Source: Mytilus californianus
Lineage: Eukaryota > Mollusca > Bivalvia > Mytilida > Mytilidae
Direction of reading: 5' to 3'
Length of the DNA: 64,000 nt
Assembly (NCBI RefSeq): GCF_021869535.1
Contig: NW_026262737.1
Location: 124,001-188,000 of the forward strand
The translations under genes and the position numbers were made by a program. The notes beneath the pieces are model-generated. The model had not been told where the DNA came from. It worked only from the letters and a program-made list of their open reading frames with translations, and did no database searches. Shown piece by piece: positions 23,182-34,625 of this stretch (positions are counted from its first letter, which is position 1; the number at the start of each line of letters is the position of its first letter).

Positions 23182-23780
23182 CATGTTTAACCCCGCCACA
23201 TTCTTTATGTGTCTGTCCCAAGTCAGGAGCCTGTAGTTCGTGTCTGTCATATTTGTTTTTCGTTAATACAAGAAAATGAAAAAATAAAATATCTTCTTTG
23301 CCCATCAACCTCAAAAGAAGTAGAAAGCTTAGGGTCCTTTTTAAAACAGGCATTAGAACTGAGGACAGGGGACTCTTGTTTTTTTTTTTATATAAATATG
23401 TATATATAAATAGATTGTTTTGCTTTTTTACTTTTATTTTTTTTATGGGATTTGTTTTCCTATTGTTTTGTTTGTGAAAAGTATTTTGTGTATGTTTGTA
23501 TTCATATAATTTGTCACAAACTTATTATTAAGAGTTTATATGACAATAAACATTTGAATTGAATTGAATTGTTAATTGTTTTGTTATAAAGTAGGCCGTT
23601 AGTTTTCTCAGTTGAATTGTCTCATATTTTCCATGTCGGAACCTTTTATAGCCGACCATACGGTATGAGTTTTTCTCATTGTTGAAAGCCGTACGGTTGC
23701 CTATAATTGCTTACATCCACTTCACTTGAACGTTGGTGGATAGTTGTCTCATTGGCAATCATACCACATCTTCTTATTTT
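23182..23780 (+). mobile_element. Penelope-like 3' tail inserted in unit 2, itself interrupted
   Basis: Starts near TTTAACCCCGCCACATTC, runs through GTCCCAAGTCAGGAGCCTGT, TTTTATAGCCGACCATACGG and GCCGTACGGTTGCC, and ends ACCACATCTTCTTATTTTT. The equivalent insertion, uninterrupted, is at 28488-28800 in unit 3. Unit 1 is empty at the matching site (around 18562-18566), so the insertion happened in the common ancestor of units 2 and 3. Confidence 0.75.
23266..23571 (+). mobile_element. 5'-truncated LINE 3' end
   Basis: About 306 bp present in unit 2 and absent at the same place in unit 3 (28588-28595). It starts with a coding-like end (KEVESLGSFLKQALELR then stop), continues through an AT-rich UTR and ends in AATAAACATTTGAATTGAAT with a short TTGAA repeat, a common LINE 3' end type. 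GTTAA on both sides is a possible target duplication. Confidence 0.7.
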
Positions 23781-24976
23781 TCTAATGACAAACCCGAAGA
23801 ATCCCGAATTGACCTTGCAGAAGGGTGACACATATGCCGTGTTTCTCATGGCACAAACAAATTCGGTGATGAGTTTCTACCGTTTGTGTCAATCAGTTGG
23901 GGATGTTAGTTAGTAAGTTCTAAAGATTTAATCCAAAATCCTAAAACACTTGCGCAACAGTAGTATACTTTCTACCAAAATATGGTCAGTCAAATTATTG
24001 CCATGAAGTAAACATTTACTCAACACATTTAGCATTTACATATCTCAATATATATGTTACAGGCGTACATGTTCTTATAATCATAGACACTTCGACGAAT
24101 TGAAAGTCTTTTTAGCAATTTTTTCCTAGTCAATGTCAAGGTCATTGTGTTCTCAATTTATCAACTGAGAAAAATCATTTTGAATCGAGTAGCTTGATAG
24201 CTTTAACAAAAAATTGCAAGAAAAATTTAAGACAATATATAAATAGTTCTGAAAGGTTTATTAAAAACAACAAGTTGATTAAAGCTCACACGAGTTTTTA
24301 CGGTCATCATCACCAATTGGTTGTATAACCCAACTCACGAAATACACTTTTTTGTTGGTTTAAATCAAATAAAATGGTCTGACTGCTTATCCTGTCGAAG
24401 TATCCGTTCACGTTCCGTGCGGAGTTCATTCAATATTTCCCTATCTTGTTTTAATCGTTGGTTGGGTTTTTCCAGATTTTAAGATCGGTTATATCCAACT
24501 ATATGAACAACAGGATGGATGCTAAATGAAGGCTATCTAATAAATTTCCACTTCACCACGAAAAAGACGAAATAAAGTTCATAAAGCTTTAATGCTCAAC
24601 ATTTTTATTATGATATCTGACAAATTGATTATAGAATGACTACTCTAAGGGACCAAAATTGGCTTTTACATACATGTATCTTTACCTAATCTTAAAATAC
24701 TCACGGTTAGAATGGCACAAGCGCTGGCGTTATATGCTTACGTTAAATGTGTAATATAATATGGAAAGTATGTATCTATAGGCATTAATGATAAATCTTT
24801 TATATATTTATTTCACAACGTGGTGTTTGGTAAAGTGTTAAAAGCATGAATATTCTATAAATACATTGCCTTCTTCAAATATATCACTGATTTCTGTATT
24901 AAAAATGATCCAGTTTACTTAGAAAACATGTGGTGAGGTTTTGTTAGAAATTAAATCGTTTTTGTTTTGTATGCAG

Positions 24977-25011
24977 ATGTGATCATAGAGTTGGATGCGT
25001 TACTAGCGATG
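24977..25011 (+). CDS. Exon C2 (35 bp, end of EGF module)
   Basis: Same length, peptide and phases as exon C1; acceptor TTTTGTATGCAG and donor G|GTAAGT are unchanged. One synonymous change (TGC to TGT) relative to C1. No second copy of exons A or B precedes it within unit 2. Confidence 0.72.
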
Positions 25012-25674
25012 GTAAGTGATGACATAAATATTTATAATTACTCATAACTTTTGTCATAAAAAATAATTATATTTTCAATGCTCCATTTGCGCTCCAGTAA
25101 AAGCCTAGCTTTCCTGATAACAAACCATATACATTATAGAAAAGTCAACATATAGTCCTTAGTATTAGCTTAATCTCAGTATATTGTCGCATTGAAATAT
25201 TTATATACTGTAATTGTGTCATACAGCAATAAATCTTGTCACACAGCTAACAAACACATGAGTGCTGTAGTTTGTATCAAAAAAGAATTTTTACTTTACA
25301 GACGAACATTGAATACGGAATAGAATTATTTCTATCACAAGAGCAAGATTACTCTGACTGACGAATCATCACAGATACTAGGCTTACAATTTTGTTGATC
25401 TATTCTTGGTGTATATGGTTCATTTAATTTTACGCAAAAAAGATAGTCATCTCGACAACCATCATCAACAGAAAAACCAACCACTGTCTGTTGCTATTAT
25501 GGCCATCGTTACTTTAATTAAATCACTAGAAAATAGGTGTGGGCTTTACATTTTGAATTGGATTCTATCAAAACTGTCAGTGAACAAAACACTAAAATAT
25601 TAATTTTTGCTATTCAATAGTTTATCCGGTATGGTATGGTATGGTATGGTATGGCATATATACAAATCAGAAGA

Positions 25675-25830
25675 TGTCAAATGTACAAATAAGAAGATGT
25701 GGTATTATTCCCAATGAGACAACTCTCCACCTAAATGACGTAGAAGTTAACACTTATAGGTGTCCGTAAGGCATTCGACAAGGACCGAAACCCATACGGC
25801 ATAGTAAGCTGTGAAAGGACCCAAAATGAC
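25675..25830 (-). repeat. Penelope-like 3'-tail fragment (antisense), unit 2
   Basis: Orthologous within the duplication to 20395-20545. Same blocks (AAGAAGATGTGGTATTATTC, GGCATTCGACAAGGAC), with a short internal deletion. Confidence 0.7.
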
Positions 25831-25931
25831 AAATAGTACACAATTGAAAAACTCAATATAGATATTGAATGTAAATTTATAATCGTTCAATTGCAAAAAC
25901 ATAACAAAACATGGCTTTGTTTTTATTGTAG

Positions 25932-26431
25932 TAAAGCCTCTCAAGGATAACAATATATTCATAGTCTTGGTCATCCCAATCGGTATCCTGATCATAATTA
26001 TTTTAACTTATAAATATTATCAAAAGAAGACACAAGGTAATATTGCAACGTCCAATTTATCTGCGGACATCGTGAAAAAAACTGGTACTACAAATAAATA
26101 TGATGTACAGGAAGAGCCCCATTTGTATGACGATATATCTGAAGGAGTACAAGGAAGACATATGGCAGTCAGAGAAAATGTCAATCAGGAAAACGAAATG
26201 ATCAGTGTTTCTATCCAATATCATGACACATGTGATTCATTTAGTGAAGAGAATGAACCAGAGACAGAAAATGTAACAAACAAAACTAATCGTGATCATG
26301 GAATAGATTCAATAAGCGAGAACAATAACAGCGTTTCTGGATATTCACATTCTTATGAAGCCATTAATTCTAAAAACATCGAAACGCACGAATACCAATC
26401 ATTGGAAACAATTGAAACAACAGACTGTTAA
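25932..26431 (+). CDS. Terminal exon D2: transmembrane and ITAM-like tail
   Basis: Acceptor TTTTATTGTAG ends at 25931; stop TAA at 26429-26431. The membrane span (IFIVLVIPIGILIIIILTY) and tail closely follow D1. Four residues (ASTN-like) are missing near the start of the tail. YDDI and YEAI are kept and the last motif is YQSL, still YxxL, giving YxxI-x9-YxxL at 26354-26404. The open frame, splice acceptor and motifs are all kept, which suggests selection or very recent origin. ATTAAA at 26459-26464 is a possible weaker poly-A signal. Alternative terminal exon, or the 3' end of a duplicated gene that lost its 5' exons. Confidence 0.72.
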
Positions 26432-28487
26432 AATATGTCAAATCCTATGAATCAAGATATTAAAACAATATTTATCAATTGATAACGAAAATATAGAACC
26501 GCAAATTTAAATATCATAAGGATCAACGGAATATAGAGTGTCGAGACAAAATATTAACATTTTTAATACGTTATGTGTTTACACTCTATTAATTTATTGA
26601 AGTCATTATATTGAATTTTGTGTTACGTTTGTTATAGCAAATTGTTTATGACCTCAAGGATGTACCTTCTAATCCATAATCAGTTGTTGAAGCCACATAG
26701 ACTAGTATAAGAAATGAATTTGTTTGTATGTAGAATAATATTTCAATTGTACAGCAGACTACTTTTTTTTATCAATTGACGATCTCACAGTACTTAATGA
26801 GAGTTATCATTAATTAAAACAGTTAGAAACAAATCCACTTGTACTCCTTTACGAAATGACTGCATATGTGATATACGATTGCAAAAGAGTGTTCAATAGA
26901 ATGCAACACCCAATAACAGACAAGTGTATCATATGAATGTGTTTCATAAGTTTCATAACATTTGGTTGAGGCAAACTAATTTTGGGACGTACGGACGGAC
27001 GTACAGACGGACAAGGGTAACACTTAATGCCCTCTCCGCTGTGGCGGGGTCATACACATCAACAATAGACAAACAACTGTACACAAAACAACACAACATA
27101 AAAAACTACAGACTGAGCAACACGATCCCAATAAAAACCGGGTGTGATCTGAGAAGATACGCAAGGGTAAGCAAATCCTGCTTATAACAATTATTAATTA
27201 TACACTTTTTTGTTTTGTTTTGTTTTGTTATTTTGTTTTGTTGGGTCTTTTAAAATTTTTTTGGGGGGTTAACGAAAATAAAAATGATTTAGCTTCAAAT
27301 TGCGATTGGCGATAACTATAATATTTTTGAACACTCATTTTTTTTTTCAATTTAAAACGTACAAATTTCACATTGAAGCTAGACATGTACATCATAAAGC
27401 TTATAGCAATACAGAATATGAGCACGAAATCTTACTGTTGACCAATACGCCATTAACATATCATAAACCTTATTATTATAAATCCTGTCAGACGACAATG
27501 GAAACTTAAAAAAACTGTCAAGATGGAAGATAGTTGTGTTTCAATATTAATGGAAATTAGGGACTGAACCTATTAGAAAACGGAATGTTGATTACTTAAC
27601 CAAAGGTGCAAGTGACGGATTATAATTCACATGTCGAGTATTCGGAGACATTTGTTCCAAACAGGACAATCAATGTTAAACTGATCCAAAGCTGTATTTT
27701 CATTGCTCAGTGTACATGCATAATTGAGGTTTTCAAAGTACGTTTCAGTAGTAAGTATCAGTTGAGAACAAGGACAATAGCATTTGTGGACAATTAATAT
27801 TTATGATTTTGCGATTAAGACTCTGCACATGTTTTTTTTTTGTGCAGAAATATTGGACATTGCTCGTTTATTTAAAATCGGTACAATTTCGTCAAAAGTA
27901 ATACAAATAAGATTCAACCAATACCAAAACCAAAAAAAAAGGCGATTATTAAATTTTGGATATTGATCAAATTGGACATTTCTCGTGCTAATGAAACCAG
28001 ATCTCTTCATATATCATGTGAACAAAGGTTAGTTGTATGAAGCTTATTTCGATTAAAATTTGAAAACACCAAACCCAACTTAAAGGTTATCTGTAACCAA
28101 CGTTATGGGTCACATTATAATGCAACTTACTGAATGAATAAGGATTAAACATATCTTTACTTTGAAACCTGTTTATTCATTTACATACAATTTTTTTGAA
28201 TCAGCTCATTATCGTTCATTTGTGTTGTTAAGTTATCCCTTGTCGTGAAATTGACATACATGTTTAATTTTCACATTGTACTGATAAAGTTATAATTCTG
28301 TAACCTTCTCTTACACAAAATAAACACAAAGTAAAACGGGTGAACGATACCGAAATGATCATTCAACATTCACTTGTTGAGTTGTTGAGAGAAAACGACA
28401 TTACCATGGCATAAAACTTAAAACGACAAATAGACAAACAATAACACGAACTGCAACCAAAACAAAAGTCGAGGCAAAAAGATACAA

Positions 28488-28800
28488 CATGTTTAACCTC
28501 GCCACATTCTGTATGTGCCTGTCCCAAGTCAGGAGCCTGTAGTTCAGTGGTTGTCGTTGGTTCATGTCTGTCATATTTGTTTTTCGTTAATTGTTTTTTT
28601 ACAAAGTAGGCCGTTAGTTTTCTCAGTTGAATTGTTTTATATTTTCCAGATCGGGACCTTTTATAGCCGACCATACGGTATGGGTTTTTCTCATTGTTGA
28701 AGGCCGTACGGTTGCCTATAATTGCTTACATCCACTTTATTTTAACTTTGGTGGATAGTTGTCTAATTGGCAATCATACCACATCTTCTTATTTTTATAA
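28488..28800 (+). mobile_element. Penelope-like 3' tail inserted in unit 3
   Basis: Contiguous tail: ACATGTTTAACC, GTCCCAAGTCAGGAGCCTGT, AGTGGTTGTCGTTGG, TTTTATAGCCGACCATACGG and ACCACATCTTCTTATTTTT. It shares its insertion site with 23182-23780. Useful as the intact reference for the LINE insertion in unit 2. Confidence 0.75.
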
Positions 28801-30017
28801 TGACAAACCCCAAGAATCCCGGAGGTGACCTTGCAGAAGGGTGACCGATCTTGCCCTATATGACACATATGCCGTGTTGCTCATGGCACGAACAAATTCG
28901 GTGATAAGTTTCAACCGTTTATGTCAATCAGTTGGGGATGTTTGTTAGTTCTAAAGATTTAATCCAAAATCTTAAAACACTTGCGCAATTAAACAGTAAT
29001 ATACTTTCTACCAAAATATAGTCAGTCAAATTATTGGCATGAAGTAAACATTTACTCAACACGTTTAGCGTTTACATATTTCAATACATATATGTAATTA
29101 CGCGCGTACATGTTCTTATACTCATAGACACTTCGACGAATTGAAAGTCTTTTTATCAATTTTTTCCTAGTCAATGTCAATGTTATCGTGTTCTCATTTT
29201 TATCAACTGAGAAAAACCATCCTGAATCGAGTAGCTTGAGAGCTTTAACAAAAAATGCAAGAAACATTTAAGACAATAGCGATATAAATAGTTCTGAAAG
29301 GTTTATTAAAAACAACAAGTTGATTAAAGACCACACGAGTTTTTACGGTCATCATCACCAATTGGTTGTATAACCCAACTCAAGAAATACACTTTTTTGT
29401 GGATTTAAATCTTAAGTTAATAAAATAGTCTGACTGCTTATCCTGTAGAAGTATTTATTTATTCAAGCTTCGTGCGGAGTTCTTTCAATAATTCCCTATT
29501 TTGTTTAATCGTTGGTTGGGCTTTTCCGGATTTTAACATCGGTAATGTCCAAATATATGAATGACAGGATGATTAAAGAAGGCTATATAATAAATTAACA
29601 CTTTACCATGAAAAACACGAAATAAAAGCTCAAAATTACTATTAAGATATCTGTCAGATTGATTATAGAGCGAGAACTCTAAGGGACCAAACGTGGCTTT
29701 TACATAATAACATGTATCTTCTCCTCATCTTAAAATACTCACGGTTTGTATAGCACAGGCGCTTGCATTATATGCTTACGTTAAATGTATAATATAATAA
29801 AGCAAGTATGAATTATAGGCATACATGAAAAATCTTTTATATATTTATTTCGCAACGCGGTGTTTTGTAATGTGCTAGAAGCATGAATATTCTATAAATA
29901 CATTGCCTTCTTCACATATATAACCGAATTCTGTATTAAAATTGATCAAGTTTACTTAGAAAACTTGACTTTGTGTTGAAGTTTTGTTTGAAATCATATC
30001 GTTTTTATTTTATGCAG

Positions 30018-30052
30018 ATGTGATCATAGAGTTGGATGCATTACTAGCGATG
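30018..30052 (+). CDS. Exon C3 (35 bp, end of EGF module)
   Basis: Third copy of the micro-exon: acceptor TTTTATGCAG, donor G|GTAAGT, phases unchanged, peptide CDHRVGCITSD-like (GCG to GCA leaves the Cys codon frame intact). Splice-competent by inspection. Confidence 0.68.
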
Positions 30053-30649
30053 GTAAGTCATGACATTAATATTTATAATATCTCATAAATTTTTCATATT
30101 AAAAACAAATTGTATTTTCTAATCTGAATGCTACAGTTGTGCACCAGTTAAAGCTTTTCTTTCCTGATAACAAACCATATACATATAGAAAAGCCAGTAT
30201 ATAGTCCTTTGTATTAGCTTAATCCCAGTCTATTGTCGCATCGAAATATTTATATACTGTAATTTACATGAGTGCTGTAGTTTGTATTAAAAAAGAATTT
30301 ATACTTTACAGACGAACATTGAAAACGCAATGGAATTATTTCTATTACAAGAGCAAGATTACTCTGAAGGATCATCACAGATACCAGGCGTACATCTTTG
30401 GTGATCTGTTCTTGGTGTATGTGGTTCATTTAAAGCAACAAAAATAGTCAATTCGACAACCATCATCAACAGAAAAACCAACTACTGTCTGTTGCTATTA
30501 TGTCTATCGTTACTACAATTAGTCACTAGCAAATTGGTGTGGGCTTTACATTTTGAATTGGAATATATCAAAATTGGCAGTGAACAACACACCTAAATAT
30601 ATTTTTCTCAATTCAATAGTTTATCCGGTATTGTATGGTATAGCAAATA

Positions 30650-30800
30650 TACAAATAAGAAGATGTGGTATGATTGCCAAGGAGCTCGAGACATCCCTCC
30701 GCCAGAGACCAAATGACGTAGAATATAACAACTATAGGCCACCGTAAGGAATTCAACAAGTAGCAAAACCCATGCCACATAGTTAAAAGGCCCCGAAATG
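30650..30800 (-). repeat. Penelope-like 3'-tail fragment (antisense), unit 3
   Basis: Matches 20395-20545 and 25675-25830; includes AAGAAGATGTGGTATGATTG and TAACAACTATAGGCCACCGT. Present in all three units, so it predates the duplication. Confidence 0.7.
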
Positions 30801-30905
30801 ACAAATAGTACACAATTGAAAAACTCGAAAATATTTATTTCATATACATTTTAAATCGTTGAATTGCGAAAACATTACAAAATATGGCTTTGATTTGTAT
30901 TGTAG

Positions 30906-31252
30906 TAAAGGATAACAAGATATTTTTAGTCTTGACCATCCCTATCGGTATCCTGATTATAATTATCATAACTTATAAATATTATCAAAATAAGAAACAA
31001 GGTAATATCGCAAGTATTAATGCAACGACAAATTTATCTGCTAACATCGTGAAAATGAGTACCCATGAAAATGATGTACCGGAAGAGCCTCATTTGTATG
31101 ACGACATATCTGACGAAGTACAAGGAAGAAATATGATAGTCGGAGAACATATCAATCCTGAAAACGAAATGCTTGGTGTTTCTATCCAATACCATGACAC
31201 ATGTGATTCATTTAATGAAGGGAATGACCATGCGTGCGACAAACGAAACTGA
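30906..31252 (+). CDS. Terminal exon D3: transmembrane, truncated tail
   Basis: Acceptor TTGTAG ends at 30905. The exon keeps the TA lead that completes Val, has a shorter linker (KDNK) and a membrane span (IFLVLTIPIGILIIIIITY), and keeps YDDI. Indels after the CDSFNEGND stretch shift the frame, which ends at TGA 31250-31252. The lost region is still readable in another frame to about 31370, including YETI (31317) and YLSL (31356), so the ITAM-like pair was lost by frameshift. If spliced, it would give a receptor with no paired motif; otherwise it is a decaying pseudo-exon. Confidence 0.6.
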
Positions 31253-31418
31253 TCTATTTCATGAAAGAGATACAATGAGCGAGAACAGTAACAAATTTTC
31301 TGGAGATTTACATTCTTATGAAACAATTAGTTCTGAACACATCGAAACGCACGTATACCTATCATTGGAAAAATTGAAACAACAGACTGTTGAAATATGT
31401 CTAACCCTATAAATCAGA

Positions 31419-31985
31419 AATGACTACTCATAAAATAATAACAACAAATAACACAAAATCAAACAATCCATTTATTGTTGATTTGTTTTGTATCATGTTA
31501 CTAGGTTTTCACAACACTCAAAAATGTTTTTTTTCTGCAATAAGAACCATATGGTGATTTTGATTGATTCAATTAAACAGTTAACATGTTGGTTGTCTAA
31601 TGTTTGCGATTCGTATGATATTCTAGTTTGATAGTAGGGAATATTTCATTTCGGAAAACACGATCTTGATCTTTAGTTTGTTTACTGGCTATGACATTTT
31701 TTGATGAGCAGGAATATTTCATTTTTGAAGACACAAACTGCATTTATTTTTTTAAATTGTTCACATAAATTTGCACTTAAAACAACATAATTCGTGCGAA
31801 ATGAAAACCTTTCATTAGTAAGTAATGTCTAGTTTTGGTGGTATTCTTTCTGAAGTCACTGGTATTTCATTTATAAGAATTTAGCATGCATAAGCAAAGC
31901 TGTTTGTGATCGTACCAAGCAGCAAATAATGTAGTGGTTGTATGACGCATATACTACACGGAAGTTCTTCAAAACGAAATTATAA
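31419..31985. other. Non-coding, nothing recognised
   Basis: AT-rich spacer between the third receptor unit and the Penelope-like fragment. No feature that I can support. Confidence 0.5.
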
Positions 31986-32150
31986 ATTCTTCTACAATCA
32001 GGTCCGTACGCTCCACAGAGAGACAAATTGTACACAAGCATATCACTGCCACTTCCCAGCTTAAAGCCTCTTCCGAACTTTTGAAAGTCCCTACTATGTA
32101 CTGGTTACCTAAATTGCACAAAAAAAAGTATTTAAATCTCCTCATCTATA
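31986..32150 (+). pseudogene. Penelope-like RT, N-terminal fragment
   Basis: One frame reads STERQIVHKHITATSQLKAS and then VPTMYWLPKLHKKKY. The motif PTMYWLPKLHK is characteristic of Penelope-like reverse transcriptases. The frame stops at 32150, where a Tc1 transposon begins; the RT resumes near 33640. About 60 residues of the expected intervening RT are missing even after removing the transposon. Confidence 0.7.
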
Positions 32151-33575
32151 CACCTGGAAAAAAGTATTGCAACACCAAATATAAAATGAAATAAAAAACT
32201 GAAATTTCAATTTTTTTATTTTCATTTTTATTTATCTGATAGAGTACACCTTTCCTACTTATTGACCTTAAATTAATTGTTTTTCGCCCATGCATTTTCC
32301 CATGAGCTGTCCGTGTGTGGCCGTCACTTAAAACTTTCAAAAGTCAAGTTTAAGGTACGGGTCAAAATGTATGCTGTATGTTAGCTTGTTTGTGAAAAAC
32401 TTATCAACAGTTGATGAAATGGGATCCTCCTCAACTTTCTACTGATGTTAGATGGGAAATTATTGGTATGCGAGAAGCTGGAAAGTCGTTAAGGCAGATT
32501 GCCCGACGCGTGGGCCACCACCATTCAACCATCAGCAGAATTGTAAGTAAACATCAAAATATCAATTCTGTGAAGGACCTTCCCAGATCTGGAAGACCTT
32601 CAGTAACTTCCGATCGTGAAAACAGAGCTCTTAGCCGAGTTATTCGAAGAAATCCCTTCATTAACAGTACAGTATTGAAAAGACAGTGGTTTCCACATCG
32701 TGCACTCTCCTCAAGAACTTTGAGAAATCGACTCAAAAGGGCAGGATACCGTTTCCGAAGGCCCGTGAAAAGGCCATTGTTAACGCCTAGACACAAAGCT
32801 GAACGATTACGGTGGTGTCGAGCTCGTCGTCACAGGAATTTGGTATCTTGGAGAAGGGTGCATTGGTCCGACGAAAGCAGATTTTTGTTGCATGTCACGG
32901 ATGGCCGAGTTCGTGTTTGGCGGCAGCCAAATACCGCATATGCCGAAAGGAACATTGTTGAGACAGTCGCTTTCGGTGAAAACTGTTCGTGGTAACCTTA
33001 ATGGGCAAAGATACCAGCAAGAAATCCTTGAGGCAAGTGTAGTGCCGCATTTTGACAATCACCCGTTGAGGACAAGGCCCATTGTCATGGACGATAATAC
33101 ACGACCGCATCGATCGCGGGCTGTAACAGCGTATCTTCATGACGAGTCAGTGGAGACATTGCCCTGGCCAGCATGTAGCCCTGATTTAAACCCGATAGAG
33201 CACATTTGGGACATCATCGGTCTAAAAGTGCGAAAAATGACACCTCCTGTGCAAAATCTTGCATAATTGGACAATGCACTGCACCATGAATGGCAACAGT
33301 TAACACAACAACAAATACGATGGTTATGTGATGGTATGAGAAGGCGGCTGGAAGCAGTGATCCGTGTGAACGGAAGTTATATAAAATATTGAAATTTCCG
33401 GTTTAAATTGATAAAATGGACCAAAATGGGTGTGTTTGACATCAACTCTAAGTTGTCCGATGGAATTGGAATCGCGTAGACCAATAGTTGTAAACAGTGC
33501 ATTTGTGATCAAAAATGATGTCTTTTTAAAAATAAAATTTTGTATAATTAAATTTGAATTTTTCAGTGTTGAACA
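32151..33575 (+). mobile_element. Tc1-like DNA transposon inserted in the Penelope-like element
   Basis: The left end CACCTGGAAAAAAGTATTGC follows a TA dinucleotide, as expected for Tc1/mariner insertion. The expected inverted right end (GGTGTTGCAATAC...) is decayed; CAGTGTTGAACATG near 33563-33576 is the best remnant. The element encodes a broken transposase and separates two parts of a Penelope-like RT, so it inserted later. Confidence 0.75.
32411..33392 (+). pseudogene. Tc1-like transposase, frameshifted
   Basis: The first frame (ATG 32411 to TAA 32993-32995) has two helix-turn-helix regions (LRQIARRVGHHHSTISRIV; RTLRNRLKRAGYRFRRP) and the first catalytic Asp in VHWSDESRF. The second frame (readable from about 32970 to 33266) has the second Asp in VMDDNTRPHRSR and Glu in SPDLNPIEHIWD. 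About 15-17 residues expected around GGSVMVWGG are deleted at the junction, shifting the frame. A TAA at 33264-33266 replaces a coding triplet, and the frame then continues to the natural TGA at 33390-33392. DD-E residues all survive, but the gene is dead. Confidence 0.85.
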
Positions 33576-33638
33576 TGTCTATCAGCTTTAAAAAGACCCA
33601 ATTCACCCCAAAACTATGAACATTTAACCATATTTTAG

Positions 33639-34625
33639 AAAAATATTAAATGGTCTTTCGAAAAATCGCATTGGAAATTTATTTGCTGTAACTCGTTTAA
33701 AGCCTTTTTCTGTAACGAAAAAGGAAAGTATGCTAGAAACACTTACTGGAAATGTGAAGATATGATTGAAGATTTAAATAATCTCCTGGACAACATATAT
33801 GTACGTTTCGGCGATAAAGTGTATCGACAAGTAGTAGGTATTCCTATGGGCACTAACTGCGCCCCTTTAATAGCAGATTTATTCCTGTATTGCTATGAAT
33901 CACAGTTTATGACCAAACTCAGTAAAGACACGTCATTGTAACATTTGGTTGATACATTCAAAAATACCTTCCGTTATCTGGATGATATTTTTTCGTTAAA
34001 TATTCCAGAGTTCTCTAAATATACTACCGAAATTTACCCAAAAGAACTAACTTTAACTAAATCTAACATAAACAGCAGTAGTTGTCCTTTTCTAAATTTG
34101 GACATTTCAATCTCTAAAGGAAAACTCCATACTAAAATTTACGACAAAAGAGACGATTTTTCATTCCCTATTGTTAATTTTCCTATTTTAGACGGCGATG
34201 TTCCTTTGGCTCCATCATACGGTGTTTATATATACCAACTCGTTCGTTATGCCCGTGTGTGTAATGATGTCATAGATTTTAACGAACGTAATCAATGCAT
34301 CAGTGGTAAATTATTAAGTCAGGGATTTCGTTACCATAAATTACGTAAAATTTTTACTAAATTCTTTCATAGATACAAAGATTTGATTAGTAAATTTGCC
34401 TGTACCTGTAGAAAACTGATTAAAAACGGTATTTCACATCCTAAATTTTACGGTAATATTGTACTTAAAGCGCGGAAATCACAATGTGATCCGTGTAAAC
34501 TCATCGAACCGTTAAACAAAATTATTAGTAAAGGTTATCTTACCAATGTTGTAATAAGATCTTTGAATATGGTTTACATTGGCACTAATATCGATTTTGT
34601 CATCAGCAAATTAAAACATAACTAA
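33639..34625 (+). pseudogene. Penelope-like reverse transcriptase, C-terminal half with one stop
   Basis: Frame from after a TAG at 33636. It has KVYRQVVGIPMGTNCAPLIA (RT motif with the conserved GIPMGTNCAP) and YCYESQFMTKLSKD, then an in-frame TAA at 33939-33941, then FRYLDDIFSL (catalytic YLDD), CPFLNLDISI, APSYGVYIYQLVRYARVC and a basic C-terminus ending at 34625. No GIY-YIG endonuclease follows, so it is either an endonuclease-lacking type or 3'-truncated coding. Only the one stop breaks this half. Downstream is its long non-coding tail. Confidence 0.85.

Larger units (their letters stand above)
22920..28228 (+). repeat. Segmental duplication unit 2 (contains exons C2 and D2)
   Basis: Second head-to-tail copy. 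It is longer than unit 1 because it carries a Penelope-like tail (about 23182-23780) and, nested inside that, a LINE 3' end (about 23266-23571). A GGTAT microsatellite near 25627-25655 is also expanded here. Exons and splice sites are kept. Confidence 0.85.
28229..31418 (+). repeat. Segmental duplication unit 3 (partial; contains exons C3 and D3)
   Basis: Third copy. Similarity starts at AAGTTATCCCTTGTCGTG and stops shortly after the terminal exon (CTATAAATCAG at about 31418), so the downstream half of the unit is absent. It is more diverged than units 1 and 2 and has small deletions in introns. It contains the uninterrupted Penelope-like tail at 28488-28800. Confidence 0.83.
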
